A stretch of DNA of 64,000 nucleotides from Paracidovorax avenae. Its GTDB lineage: Bacteria > Pseudomonadota > Gammaproteobacteria > Burkholderiales > Burkholderiaceae_C. The notes under the pieces were generated by a model that was not told the DNA's origin, did not search any database, and saw only the letters and a program-made list of their open reading frames with translations. Shown in pieces: positions 23,873 through 33,736 of the stretch. Each line of letters begins with the position of its first letter. Position 1 is the stretch's first letter. The DNA is taken from the NCBI RefSeq assembly GCF_040892545.1, contig NZ_CP156079.1, positions 5,367,501 through 5,431,500 on the forward strand, given 5' to 3'. The position numbers and the translations under genes are program-made.

Positions 23873-24140
23873 TAGGGCCTGTGAACGCTATGCAAGGGGA
23901 TCGCGTTGCTTCGCAAAGGGGCTGGGTGCAAGGCGCCTGGGCGTAGCAAGGCCGGGGCCTTGCAAGCACGGGCAACGCCGCAAACGGCCCCTTCGCGGAG
24001 CAACCCGAAGGGAAGCCCATCACAGCCCGCCCCTCGGCGTTGCCCTCCTTGTACGTGTGGACACACGCACGGCGTCGCGCGCCTCGATGGGCGGGCTGTG
24101 ATGAGCTTCGCGACCCCTTGCATAGCGTTCACAGGCCCTA
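23873..24140. mobile_element. MITE-like element with 25-27 bp terminal inverted repeats
   Basis: The sequence at 23873-23899 (TAGGGCCTGTGAACGC and on) is the exact reverse complement of 24114-24140. If the outermost TA pairs are the target duplication, the element is 23875-24138, 264 bp long, with 25-bp terminal repeats. It has no transposase frame. It also contains inner inverted repeats (CATCACAGCCCGCCC versus GGGCGGGCTGTGATG; GGGCAACGCCG versus CGGCGTTGCCC), so the whole element can fold. A TA target and short palindromic ends fit a non-autonomous IS630/Tc1-mariner-type element. It splits the tctD-tctE operon, and its right end provides the G of the regulator's TAG stop. Confidence 0.72.
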
Positions 24141-24812
24141 AGCGGCGACCTTCTCCAGGCAGTAGCCCAACCCCCGCACCGTGGCGATGCGGATCGGCCC
24201 GCGCTCGATCTTCTTGCGCAGGCGGTGGATGTACACCTCGATGGCGTTGTTGCTCACTTCCTCGCCCCACTCGCAGAGCCGCTCCACCAGTTGCTCCTTG
24301 CTCACCAGCCGCCCGGCGCGCTGCAGCAGCACTTCCAGCAGGCCCAGTTCGCGGGCGGACAGTTCCACCAGCTTGCCGTCGATGGTGGCCATGCGCCCGG
24401 CCTGGTCATAGACGAGCGGACCATGCCGGATGGTGCTGCTGGTGGCTCCCATGCCGCGGCGCGTGAGGGCGCGCACCCGCGCCTCCAGTTCCTGCAGCGA
24501 GAAGGGCTTGGCCATGTAGTCGTCGGCGCCGTAGTCCAGGCCCTTCACGCGCTCGTCCACGCTGTCGGCCGCCGTGAGTATCAGCACGGGCAGCGCCGAG
24601 CCGCGGCCGCGCAGCCGCTTGAGCACGTCCAGCCCATGCATGCGCGGCAGGCCGAGATCGAGGATCAGCAGGTCGAATTCCTGCGTCGTCGCGAGCACGG
24701 TGTCGGCGTCGCTGCCGCTCGCCACATGGTCCACCGCGGCCCCGGACCCCCGCAGCGTGCGCAGCAGTCCATCCGCCAGAACCTGATCGTCTTCGGCAAT
24801 GAGGATGCGCAT
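24138..24812 (-). CDS. tctD: OmpR-family response regulator, TctD-like
   Basis: 224 residues. The receiver domain has E-D-D (residues 7-9), the phosphorylation site D51 in LLILDLGLPRMHG, T-A in ILTAAD and K in MAKPFSL. The C-terminal winged helix has ELSARELGLLEVLLQRAG and VEVYIHRLRKKI-type sequence (NNAIEVYIHRLRKKIERGPI), then RGLGYCL. It is the partner of the downstream kinase. The TAG stop (24140-24138) lies inside the terminal repeat of the MITE-like element, meaning the insertion happened in or beside the original stop codon. Confidence 0.9.
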   Translation of the reverse strand: MRILIAEDDQVLADGLLRTLRGSGAAVDHVASGSDADTVLATTQEFDLLILDLGLPRMHGLDVLKRLRGRGSALPVLILTAADSVDERVKGLDYGADDYMAKPFSLQELEARVRALTRRGMGATSSTIRHGPLVYDQAGRMATIDGKLVELSARELGLLEVLLQRAGRLVSKEQLVERLCEWGEEVSNNAIEVYIHRLRKKIERGPIRIATVRGLGYCLEKVAA

Positions 24813-24929
24813 GGGCCTGTCTCCGGTGTTCTTGGGAATGCGCCGCAGGCGGTCTGGCCGGCATCCGGGCGCTCCGCCGATTCTAGGGACATCGGCCGGC
24901 GGGCGGGACGGGACGGAGGCGGACCCGGA

Positions 24930-25454
24930 TCACGGCTCCACGCCATCGCCTCCCGCATAGGCCTCCAGGCCCAGCCGCACGACGGCGGCCACGGCATCGC
25001 CCACCTCCGCGCCGAACTCCGCCTCGGCCTGCGCGACCGCGCCGCGGAAGGCCTGCAGCCAGGCCAGGCCCGTGGGGGTGAAGCGCACCTGCCGCGCGCG
25101 CGCGTCACGCGGGTCGGGCTCCCGTGCCACGAGGCCCCAGGCTTCGCACTGGTCCACCAGCGCGGCCATCGACTGCTTGGCCATGCCGGCGCGCGCCGCC
25201 AGGTCGGTGAGGCGGTCGCCCTGCAGGGACAGGTGGCGCGTGATGTGGATGTGGGCCGCGCTGACCTGGTCGCGGGCGGCCAGGTGCGACAGCGCCAGGG
25301 GGACCTGCACGTCGTGCGCCATCAGTTCGAGCACGCGCGCGTCGAAGCGGCGCATGGCATGGCCGAGCAGGCGGCCCAGGTGGGTGAGGCGCCACACGTC
25401 GTCCCGGGTGGCCAGCGTGGCCGAAGGTGGCTGCGGAAATGGGGAAAAAGCCAT
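24930..25454 (-). CDS. MarR family transcriptional regulator
   Basis: 174 residues from the ATG at 25454. The winged helix shows LAARAGMAKQSMAALVDQCE, then GLVAREPDPRDARARQVRFT, the D-P-x-D-x-R-x wing of MarR proteins, and a C-terminal dimer helix. An ATG at 25490 would add twelve residues, but it would place the nearby palindrome inside the gene. The ligand is unknown. It lies divergent from recA with a 161-bp gap. Confidence 0.82.
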   Translation of the reverse strand: MAFSPFPQPPSATLATRDDVWRLTHLGRLLGHAMRRFDARVLELMAHDVQVPLALSHLAARDQVSAAHIHITRHLSLQGDRLTDLAARAGMAKQSMAALVDQCEAWGLVAREPDPRDARARQVRFTPTGLAWLQAFRGAVAQAEAEFGAEVGDAVAAVVRLGLEAYAGGDGVEP

Positions 25455-25461
25455 GCACCAA

Positions 25462-25480
25462 TTGTCAGGCAAACTGACCA
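25462..25480. promoter_or_regulatory. imperfect palindrome upstream of the marR-type gene
   Basis: TTGTCAG-GCAAA-CTGACCA is an inverted repeat with one mismatch, only a few bases upstream of the MarR-family start. MarR proteins usually repress their own promoter from such sites. It also lies close to the recA promoter. Confidence 0.4.
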
Positions 25481-25489
25481 AAAATTGCA

Positions 25490-25518
25490 TTGTTTGGAAA
25501 GTATCTCGCCCCTACACT
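25490..25518 (+). promoter_or_regulatory. recA promoter (sigma-70 type)
   Basis: TTGTTT (25490-25495), a 17-bp spacer and TACACT (25513-25518) form a good vegetative promoter. The predicted start of transcription near 25525 lies just before the LexA box. Confidence 0.6.
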
Positions 25519-25536
25519 ACTGGTCAAGCATCCAGC

Positions 25537-25552
25537 CTGTGATTGAAGACAG
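25537..25552. promoter_or_regulatory. LexA (SOS) box of recA
   Basis: CTGT-GATTGAAG-ACAG matches the betaproteobacterial and gammaproteobacterial consensus CTGT-N8-ACAG exactly. It lies just downstream of the predicted recA promoter and 64 bp before the ATG. Confidence 0.85.
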
Positions 25553-25615
25553 CCACCCCCTGGCATCGCACTCGCCGGCCTTCCTTTCCACGTTTTCCTC
25601 TTTCAGGAGCACTCC

Positions 25616-26680
<1,065 letters not shown>

Positions 26681-26697
26681 TCCACTGGGCACCCGAA

Positions 26698-26732
26698 GCG
26701 CCGGCCTGCCGCTTTTCGCGGCGGGCCGGCGC
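26698..26732 (+). terminator. strong hairpin between recA and recX
   Basis: GCGCCGGCCTGCCGC and GCGGCGGGCCGGCGC form a 15-bp stem with one G-U pair and a five-base loop (TTTTC). No T-run follows. In other bacteria a comparable recA-recX hairpin limits recX expression to readthrough. Confidence 0.65.
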
Positions 26733-26745
26733 GGCTGCGACTCCC

Positions 26746-27216
26746 ATGGGGCTTTCTTCCCCTCTCTCCCTCAAGGGCCGCGCGCTGCGCCTGCTGGCGC
26801 AGCGCGAGCATTCACGCCCCGAGCTCGAGGCCAAGCTCGCCCGCCATGTGCAGGAAGGCGACGACCTGCGCGCGGTGCTGGACGAACTCCAGGCCAAGGA
26901 TTTCATCAATGCCGGCCGCGTGGCCGAATCCGTGGTGCACCGCCGCGCTGCGCGGCTGGGCACGCAGCGCGTGGTGCAGGAGCTGCGCGCCAAGGGCCTG
27001 GACGACGCGCTCGTGCGTGAAACCGCCGAGCGCCTGCGCGGCAGCGAAGCGGCGCGCGCCCTCGCCGTCTGGCGCCAGCGTTTCGGCACGCCCCCGGAAA
27101 CGCCCCAGGAACGGGCACGCCAGATACGCTTCCTCGCGGCACGCGGCTTCCCGGGCGATGTGGTGCGGCGCGTGGTCGGCGGCCGCATGGAGGCCGACGA
27201 CGACCTGCCGGAATGA
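26746..27216 (+). CDS. recX: regulatory protein RecX
   Basis: 156 residues. [20 protein letters not shown] opens three helical repeats, and the last holds [16 protein letters not shown]. RecX binds the RecA filament and inhibits it. Size and position 66 bp downstream of recA agree. The start at 26746 is the first ATG after the hairpin. Confidence 0.92.
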   Translation: MGLSSPLSLKGRALRLLAQREHSRPELEAKLARHVQEGDDLRAVLDELQAKDFINAGRVAESVVHRRAARLGTQRVVQELRAKGLDDALVRETAERLRGSEAARALAVWRQRFGTPPETPQERARQIRFLAARGFPGDVVRRVVGGRMEADDDLPE

Positions 27217-27268
27217 AGAAGCCACCATGGCGGCCCGCCCGGCTCGCCGGTGGCAGGCAAAAAGGGCG

Positions 27269-29653
27269 CTACCCCAGCAGCCGCTCCGGGTTCGCGTCGA
27301 TCTTGGCGAGCGCGTCGCGCGTCGCGCGCATCGTGAGGGCTTCCTCTTCCTGCGGCACCAGCAGGCCTGCCTGCAGGTAGGCGGCCATCCGCCGCAACTG
27401 CAGCAGGTAGCTGCTGCCGTCCGGCGCCGCGAAAAGATGCAGCTGCCGGCGCTCGCTGTGCCATGCGTACTGCACCTGCGCCGAGGCCCCGTTGTGGTCC
27501 AGCGTGAACCACGCCCCCAGCTGCAGTTCGCGCGCCCAGGCCACCATGGCCTCGTCCACGGGCGTGCCGTTGTCCGCCGCCACGTGGATGGACGAGGCAT
27601 CGATGCCCAGCATCATTTCCAGGTAGTCGGCATCGAGCGGCATGTCGCCCAGCGTGGCATCGCTCATGTAGTCTTCGAGGTGGTCCAGGCGCCGGGCCAT
27701 CGCATCGATGTGCGCCTGCGGGATGGAAGCCGTCTTGGAGAGGAAGGCGTCGGCGAGCGTATCGGTGAGGATCTTGATGTGCACGTCCTGCGGCGCGCCG
27801 GTCACGCCCAGCAGCTCCAGGCCCTGCCGCAGCCGCTGCAGCAGGCCCGGCAGGCTCTGGATGACCTGGGCACGCTCCGCACGCTGGGGCTTGGCGCTGG
27901 CCGCCCACACGAGGTCGGTGGCCGCCCGCTTGAACGCGGCCGTGTCCGCATGCTGCGCGCCGCTGCGCACGGCCGACAGCGCCAGCACTTCGGCCCAGGT
28001 CTTGAACAGGAAGCTGCGGATCTCGTCGCGCACCGGCATGTCCTTGAGCAGGTTGCGCAGTTCGATGGTGTACTGGATCGCCATCGTCTCCTTCTGCTCC
28101 ACCTGCTGCGCCACGCTCACGATGCGCGAGGTGGCCTGGGGCGCCGTGAGGAACCTGGAAATGAAGGCCTCGAACTCCGCGAGCACCAGCTGGAACACCC
28201 GCTGCCCCGTTTCCGGATACTGCTCGATCACCTGCACCACGCGCCGGATCTCGGCCTCCAGGGCGCTGCCCTGGATCGCCGCGGTGTCGAAACCCAGGAC
28301 CACGCCGCCCATGCGGTCGATGAGCTGGCGGGCGGGGTGCGCCATGTCGCTGAAGAATTCAGGCTCGGCCAGGGCCACCCGCAGCACGGGAACCTGCAGC
28401 CGCGCGAACCACACGCGCACCGCGGGCGGGATGCGGTCTTCGCTCAGGATGCTCTGGAACATCAGCGCGACCACCTCGATGATGGCCTTCTCGCCTGGCG
28501 TTTCCGCCTTGGCCTTGAGTTCCGCGCTGCGCTCGCGCGCAGCACCTGCCACCTGCACCACCGCGGCAGGGCTGTGGTAGTCCAGGACCAGGGTGGCGAT
28601 CTCGCTTTGGTAGAAGCTGTCGGCCATCAGCCGCTGTTCCGCGAGTGCCTGCTGCAGGGCGGCCGAGGCCGGTGCCGCCTGGGCGGGCGCCTCGCCCGCG
28701 GCGCCCGCCATGCGCCCGGCACCGGAGGGACTGAACGCCGCGATCGCCGGCTGCACGAGAATGCGGCGCAATTGCCCCATCACGCCCTGCGCGCGCTGGC
28801 GGGCCCGGACCAGGGGCGAGCCGTAGGCGGCGGCCTGCGTGCCGGCAAAACCCGAGGCCCCGCCCGGCATGGCCCCCATGGGCCGGGAAGGAGCGCGCAG
28901 CCCGCCAGGGGCGGATGGATCGGCGCCCTGCGGCATGGCGCCCATTCCGGAGGCCGGGATCGGTCCCAGTCCCCCCTGCACCGTCGTGCCTCCCGTGCGG
29001 CGCACGCGCGAGCGCAGGTCGTCGTCCGGCCGCACGCCCTGCTCCTCGAAGAAGCGGACCAGGGCCTCGTATTGCGCGAGCACCAGGGCACCCAGGGCGC
29101 GCTGCAGCGGCTCGAGCAGGGCCTGCAGGTCCGCGCGCAGCAGGCCGCAGGCCACCCAGGGGTCCACGAGATGCAGGGCCAGGACTTCGGGGCGCAAAAG
29201 ATCCCGCTCGCCGGGCTCCTCGCCTTCGAGATGTTGCAGATGCCTGCGCACCGCGTCGAAGGCGGGGCCGGCACGCTCCGCCACGGACAGGCCGATGCGG
29301 GACGCGAGGATCTTGTTTTCCACCACGTCGTCGCTCACCAGCTCGAGGCCTGCGAGCGAAAAGCCCCCGGACAGCGCGGCGCTGCGCGTGCTGGGAAGGG
29401 TGGCGAGCGCATCGCGCAGCGCTCGCGCAGCGCCGGCGATCCATGCGCCATGGAACTGCTGGTAGCGCATCCACAGGTCGCGGCGCTCCTGCATCACGCG
29501 CTGCGTTGCCGTCAGCCCCATGAGGTGGGTGGTGAACTCCTGGAGCTCGGTGTCCAGGGCGGGGAGCCCCGCGCTCAGCCCCTCGATGAAACGCTGGCGC
29601 CCCAGGCGGGCCAGGCGCCTCGCATTCGACGGGAAGGTGGACGAAGTCTCCAT
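27269..29653 (-). CDS. DUF1631 family protein
   Basis: 794 residues, a cytoplasmic, mostly helical protein of the proteobacterial DUF1631 family. Distinctive parts: LELVSDDVVENKILASR near residue 95; a flexible Gly/Pro/Met-rich segment about residues 225-270 (GLGPIPASGMGAMPQGAD); and an Ala-rich linker near 315. A conserved core follows (MFQSILSEDRIPPAVRVWFA and LQVPVLRVALAEPEFFSD). The C-terminal 120 residues (LGAWFTLDHNGASAQVQYAW) resemble a PilZ-like beta barrel but lack a clear RxxxR motif. The function is unknown. The ATG at 29653 excludes 13 non-conserved residues. Confidence 0.85.
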   Translation of the reverse strand: METSSTFPSNARRLARLGRQRFIEGLSAGLPALDTELQEFTTHLMGLTATQRVMQERRDLWMRYQQFHGAWIAGAARALRDALATLPSTRSAALSGGFSLAGLELVSDDVVENKILASRIGLSVAERAGPAFDAVRRHLQHLEGEEPGERDLLRPEVLALHLVDPWVACGLLRADLQALLEPLQRALGALVLAQYEALVRFFEEQGVRPDDDLRSRVRRTGGTTVQGGLGPIPASGMGAMPQGADPSAPGGLRAPSRPMGAMPGGASGFAGTQAAAYGSPLVRARQRAQGVMGQLRRILVQPAIAAFSPSGAGRMAGAAGEAPAQAAPASAALQQALAEQRLMADSFYQSEIATLVLDYHSPAAVVQVAGAARERSAELKAKAETPGEKAIIEVVALMFQSILSEDRIPPAVRVWFARLQVPVLRVALAEPEFFSDMAHPARQLIDRMGGVVLGFDTAAIQGSALEAEIRRVVQVIEQYPETGQRVFQLVLAEFEAFISRFLTAPQATSRIVSVAQQVEQKETMAIQYTIELRNLLKDMPVRDEIRSFLFKTWAEVLALSAVRSGAQHADTAAFKRAATDLVWAASAKPQRAERAQVIQSLPGLLQRLRQGLELLGVTGAPQDVHIKILTDTLADAFLSKTASIPQAHIDAMARRLDHLEDYMSDATLGDMPLDADYLEMMLGIDASSIHVAADNGTPVDEAMVAWARELQLGAWFTLDHNGASAQVQYAWHSERRQLHLFAAPDGSSYLLQLRRMAAYLQAGLLVPQEEEALTMRATRDALAKIDANPERLLG

Positions 29654-29805
29654 ACGCCGCGGATTATGAGCGCGCCATACGCCTGCCGGCATGCGGGAAT
29701 CCGCAGAGATCCAACGAGCGATCCGCCCCGCGGAATTTCATTGGCGCAAATGCTAAACGGGCCGCTTCCGGCAGTCCGTCGAGGGTCGAAAAGCCGCGTG
29801 GAAGC

Positions 29806-30759
29806 TCAGACCGCCGCCCCGGCGTTGGGGTCGTTCGGGTCGCCTTCCTTGCGGGCCGGCGCCTTCACCAGGTCTTCGCGCTTGATGCCCAGCCACATGG
29901 CGATGGCAGCGGCGACGAACACCGAGGAGTAGATGCCGAACAGGATGCCGATGGTGAGCGCGAGCGCGAAGTAGTGCAGGCTCGGGCCGCCGAAGAAGAA
30001 CATCGACAGCACCATCGCCTCCGTGGAGGCATGGGTGATGATCGTGCGGCTCATCGTGCTGGTGATGGCGTGGTCGATGACCTCGTGCGTGGTCATCTTG
30101 CGGTACTTGCGGAAGGCCTCGCGGATCCGGTCGAAGATCACCACGGATTCATTCACCGAGTAGCCCAGCACCGCGAGCACGCCGGCCAGCACGGCCAGCG
30201 AGAATTCCCACTGGAAGAAGGCGAAGAAGCCCAGGATGATGACCACGTCGTGCAGGTTGGCGATGATGGCCGCGACGCCGAACTTCCATTCGAAGCGGAA
30301 CGCGAGGTACACCACGATGCCGACGACCACCATGGCGAGCGCCATGAGCCCGCCGTGCACGAGTTCCTCGCCCACCTGCGGACCGACGAATTCCGTGCGG
30401 CGCAGCGTGACGCCCGGGTCCTGCTCCTTGAGGGCCCCCATCACCTGCTCGCTCTGTTGCGCGGAGGTCGCGCCCTTCTGCACGGGCAGGCGGATCATCA
30501 CGTCGCGCGAGGTGCCGAAGTTCTGCACGATCACGTCGGAATAGCCCAGCCGCGAGACGGCTTCCCGTACCTTGCCTGTGTCCGCCGCCTGCGTGTAGGC
30601 CACCTCCATCACGGTACCGCCCGTGAACTCCACCGACAGGTGCAGCCCGCGCGTGACGAGGAAGAAGACGGCCAGCGCGAAGGTGATGAAGGAAATCGCG
30701 TTGAAGACCAACGCGTGCTTCATGAAGGGGATGTCTTTTTTGATGCGGAAGAATTCCAT
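29806..30759 (-). CDS. secF: protein translocase subunit SecF
   Basis: 317 residues. It starts with MEFFRIKKDIPFMKHALVF, has the periplasmic P1-like domain with FTGGTVMEVAY, and five later membrane helices including VNESVVIFDRIREAFRKYRK. With SecD and YajC it uses the proton-motive force to complete protein export through SecYEG. It lies 15 bp downstream of secD. Confidence 0.96.
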   Translation of the reverse strand: MEFFRIKKDIPFMKHALVFNAISFITFALAVFFLVTRGLHLSVEFTGGTVMEVAYTQAADTGKVREAVSRLGYSDVIVQNFGTSRDVMIRLPVQKGATSAQQSEQVMGALKEQDPGVTLRRTEFVGPQVGEELVHGGLMALAMVVVGIVVYLAFRFEWKFGVAAIIANLHDVVIILGFFAFFQWEFSLAVLAGVLAVLGYSVNESVVIFDRIREAFRKYRKMTTHEVIDHAITSTMSRTIITHASTEAMVLSMFFFGGPSLHYFALALTIGILFGIYSSVFVAAAIAMWLGIKREDLVKAPARKEGDPNDPNAGAAV

Positions 30760-30774
30760 GGCGTCTTCCTTCGG

Positions 30775-32673
30775 TCAGTTCGTCTTGGCGGGCGTGGAGG
30801 GCACCGCCGGGGTGTCGGTACCGGGCTTCCACACCTGGCCGATGGACACGCTCTTGAGCTTCTTCTTGCGGCCGTACCAGAGATTCACCAGGCCGCGCGA
30901 GAAGAACACGGCCGAGAACATGCTGGTCAGGATGCCCAGGCAGTGCACCACGGCGAAGCCGCGCACCGGGCCCGAGCCGAAGGCGAGCAGCGCCAGGCCG
31001 GCGATGAGCGTGGTCACGTTGGAGTCGAGGATGGTCGCCCAGGCGCGCTCGTAGCCCGCATGGATGGCCGCCTGGGGCGCGACGCCCGCGCGCAGTTCCT
31101 CGCGGATGCGCTCGTTGATCAGCACGTTCGAGTCGATGGCGACGCCCAGCGCGAGCGCCATGGCGGCGATGCCGGGCAGTGTCAGCGTGGCCTGCAGCAT
31201 GGACAGCACGGCGATCAGCATGAGCACGTTGACCGACAGCGCGATGGTGGAGAACACGCCGAACAGCGCGTAGTACACGCACATGAACACGGCGATGGCC
31301 ACCATGCCCCAGACCACGCTGTGGATGCCGCGGCTGATGTTGTCGGCGCCGAGGCTCGGGCCGATGGTGAATTCCTCGATGATCTCCATCGGCGCGGCCA
31401 GCGAGCCGGCGCGCAGCAGCAGAGAGGTGTCGTTGGCCTCGGCCGTGGTCATGCGGCCGGAGATCTGCACGCGGCCGCCGCCGATCTCGGAGCGGATCAC
31501 CGGGGCCGTCACGACCTCGCCCTTGCCCTTCTCGAAGAGCACGATGGCCATGCGCTTGCCGATGTTCTCGCGCGTGATGTCCTTGAAGATGCGCGCACCC
31601 TTGGCGTCGAGCGTCAGGTTGACGGTCGGCTCCTGGGTCTGGCCGTCGAAGCCGGGCTGCGCGTCGGTCAGGTTCTCGCCCGTCAGGATGACCTGCTTCT
31701 TGACGATGACGAACTGGCCGTTGCGGTCGGGGTAGCGCTCGCTGCCGAACGGCACCGGGCCGGAGCCCCGCTCGGCGCCGCGCGCCTCGGTGCTTTCGTC
31801 CACCATGCGCACCTCGAGCGTGGCGGTGCGGCCCAGGATGTCCTTGGCCTTGGCGGTGTCCTGCACGCCGGGCAGCTGCACGACGATGCGGTCCGTGCCC
31901 TGCTGCTGGATCACCGGCTCGGCCACGCCGAGCTCGTTGATCCGGTTGTGCAGCGTGGTCATGTTCTGCTTGAGCGCCTGGTCCTGCACCTTGCGCAGGG
32001 CTTCGGGCTTGATGGTCGCGCGCACGACCACGCCCTCGCCGTCGGGGCTGGAGGTGGCCACGAGGTCGGGGAACTGGTCGGAGATGAGGTTGCGCGTGGC
32101 CGTGGCGGCCGCCTCGTCGCGCAGGCGCACCTCGATGGTCTGGCCGTCGCGGCTGATGCCGCCGTGGCGGATGTTGCGGTCGCGCATGAAGGTGCGCAGG
32201 TCGCCCGCGAAGGACTCGGCCTTCTTGGTGAGCGCCGCCTGCATGTCCACCTGCAGCATGAAGTGCACGCCGCCGCGCAGGTCCAGCCCCAGATAGACGG
32301 GCTGCGCGTGCAGCGCCGTGAGCCATGCGGGCGAACGGGAGACGAGGTTCAGCGCGACGATGTACTGCGGATCGGCCGCGTCGGGCACCAGGGCCTTCTG
32401 GATCACGTCCTTGGCCTTGAGCTGGGTGTCGGGCGTGTCGAAGCGTGCGCGCACCGAATTGCCGTCGAAGCTCACCGCGTCGGGAGTGATGCCGGCGCCC
32501 TGCAGCGCCTCCTCGACGCGCCGCTGCAGCGAGGCATCGACCTTGACGGACGCCTTGGCCGAGGACACCTGCACCGCGGGCGCCTCGCCGAACACATTGG
32601 GCAGGGAATAGAGGATCCCCACGAGCAGCACGACCACGAGGATCGCGTACTTCCAGACCGGATAACGATTCAT
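30775..32673 (-). CDS. secD: protein translocase subunit SecD
   Basis: 632 residues. After a first membrane helix (WKYAILVVVLLVGILYSLPN) comes the long periplasmic part with LGLDLRGGVHFMLQVDM and RTATLEVRMVDE. The C-terminal five-helix bundle has GVAIDSNVLINERIREELR and the fixed signature around FGSGPVRGFAV. It forms the SecDF-YajC complex in the inner membrane. yajC lies upstream with a 119-bp gap. Confidence 0.97.
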   Translation of the reverse strand: MNRYPVWKYAILVVVLLVGILYSLPNVFGEAPAVQVSSAKASVKVDASLQRRVEEALQGAGITPDAVSFDGNSVRARFDTPDTQLKAKDVIQKALVPDAADPQYIVALNLVSRSPAWLTALHAQPVYLGLDLRGGVHFMLQVDMQAALTKKAESFAGDLRTFMRDRNIRHGGISRDGQTIEVRLRDEAAATATRNLISDQFPDLVATSSPDGEGVVVRATIKPEALRKVQDQALKQNMTTLHNRINELGVAEPVIQQQGTDRIVVQLPGVQDTAKAKDILGRTATLEVRMVDESTEARGAERGSGPVPFGSERYPDRNGQFVIVKKQVILTGENLTDAQPGFDGQTQEPTVNLTLDAKGARIFKDITRENIGKRMAIVLFEKGKGEVVTAPVIRSEIGGGRVQISGRMTTAEANDTSLLLRAGSLAAPMEIIEEFTIGPSLGADNISRGIHSVVWGMVAIAVFMCVYYALFGVFSTIALSVNVLMLIAVLSMLQATLTLPGIAAMALALGVAIDSNVLINERIREELRAGVAPQAAIHAGYERAWATILDSNVTTLIAGLALLAFGSGPVRGFAVVHCLGILTSMFSAVFFSRGLVNLWYGRKKKLKSVSIGQVWKPGTDTPAVPSTPAKTN

Positions 32674-32792
32674 GATCGCGCTCTTATCTCAGTTAACCAC
32701 GGCGTGCGCACCATCGGCGGCGCCTGAAATTGGCGCGGCGCAGGACAGCAGACGCCGCGCAAGGGCCGCTCCGCCGCTCAGGGGGTTGCGCC

Positions 32793-33125
32793 TCACTTCA
32801 CCGTGCCTTTGGGCAGGACCTGCGCCACGGCGCTGCGCTGGATCTGCACTTCCACGCCCGAGGCGATCTCGATGTGCAGGAACCCTTCGGACAGGCGCGT
32901 GACCCGGCCCAGGATGCCGCCGGCCGTCGCCACCTCGTCGCCCTTGGCGATCGCGTCGATCATGGCGCGGTGCTCCTTCTGGCGCTTCATCTGGGGCCGG
33001 ATCATGATGAAGTACAGCACCACGAACATCAGCACCAGCGGCAGCATGCTCGTGAGCGAGGACATCATGCCGCCGGCGGGCGCGGCGGCCGGGGCGGTCT
33101 GGGCGAAAGCGGAAGAGATAAACAC
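32793..33125 (-). CDS. yajC: preprotein translocase subunit YajC
   Basis: 110 residues, the normal family length. One membrane helix (LPLVLMFVVLYFIMIRPQMK) is followed by QKEHRAMIDAIAKGDEVATA and GGILGRVTRL. It starts at a GTG (33125) with GGAG ten bases upstream; the longer frame has no better start. The usual upstream gene tgt is not present; a toxin-antitoxin operon stands divergent instead. Confidence 0.93.
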   Translation of the reverse strand: MFISSAFAQTAPAAAPAGGMMSSLTSMLPLVLMFVVLYFIMIRPQMKRQKEHRAMIDAIAKGDEVATAGGILGRVTRLSEGFLHIEIASGVEVQIQRSAVAQVLPKGTVK

Positions 33126-33252
33126 GGCTACAGGCTCCGTTGAAAGGATGGTCGTCCGGCCCGGTCGCCGGGCCGATCGTGCACGCAGCGGCGCATGGGC
33201 GCCTGCCGCAGGGCAACAGGGGATTGTATGCGGCGCCTTTCTGCGGCCCGGT

Positions 33253-33282
33253 GGCATAACCCGTGGGCCGTTGGGTTATGCC
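33253..33282. promoter_or_regulatory. 30-bp inverted repeat between yajC and the toxin-antitoxin operon
   Basis: GGCATAACCC (33253-33262) and GGGTTATGCC (33273-33282) are perfect 10-bp arms separated by 10 bases, one helical turn apart. It lies about 80-110 bp upstream of the antitoxin ATG and could be an operator for the antitoxin or for another regulator of yajC. Confidence 0.5.
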
Positions 33283-33310
33283 CGGGTCGCTCCCCATGGA
33301 TCGCGATATT

Positions 33311-33339
33311 AAATATTTTGGTTCTCGCGCATAATATTT
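33311..33339. promoter_or_regulatory. AT-rich inverted repeat in the toxin-antitoxin promoter
   Basis: AAATATT (33311-33317) and AATATTT (33333-33339) are inverted around 15 bases. They overlap the likely -10 region (ATAATATT) and end 25 bp before the antitoxin ATG, as expected for autoregulation by the Xre-like antitoxin. Confidence 0.45.
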
Positions 33340-33364
33340 CCATAGAAATCCCAAGGAGCATGCC

Positions 33365-33736
33365 ATGGAACAAGCCATTGCCCTAGCTGACCCCGGCCAG
33401 GTGCTTGCCAAGGCCACGGCCCGTGCGAGCCGGCTCCTCGGGATGAACGGCGTCATGCTGGCCAAGGCGCTGGGCCTGAGCGAGCCCACGGTGTCGCGGA
33501 TTCTCAAAGCGGAAAAGCCCATCGATCCGGCGAGCAAGGAAGGCGAACTGGCGTTACTGCTCGTGCGCGTCTACCGCTCCCTGGATGCCCTGGTCGGCAC
33601 GGACGACGGCAAGCGGCAGGCATGGATGACGGGATTCAACAAGGCCCTGGGCGGTGTGCCGTTGCAGATGGTCCAGCGTGTGGACGGCCTGGTGGCGACC
33701 CTGTCGTATCTCGATGCCATGCGTGCGCCCACATGA
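33365..33736 (+). CDS. Xre/MbcA/ParS-type antitoxin
   Basis: 123 residues. A helix-turn-helix (MLAKALGLSEPTVSRILKAE) is followed by the MbcA/ParS C-terminal toxin-binding domain (LLLVRVYRSLDALVGTD, WMTGFNKALGGVPLQMVQ). These antitoxins neutralise RES-domain toxins and repress their own operon. AAGGAG precedes the ATG. Its stop overlaps the toxin start as ATGA. Confidence 0.9.
   Translation: MEQAIALADPGQVLAKATARASRLLGMNGVMLAKALGLSEPTVSRILKAEKPIDPASKEGELALLLVRVYRSLDALVGTDDGKRQAWMTGFNKALGGVPLQMVQRVDGLVATLSYLDAMRAPT

Noticed and set aside
23875..24138. Prophage or island attachment site at the inverted repeats
   Set aside because: The repeats are inverted, not direct, and no integrase is near; a MITE-like element explains them better.
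29974..32727. 917-codon plus-strand open frame opposite secF-secD
   Set aside because: Shadow of secD/secF, which are certain.
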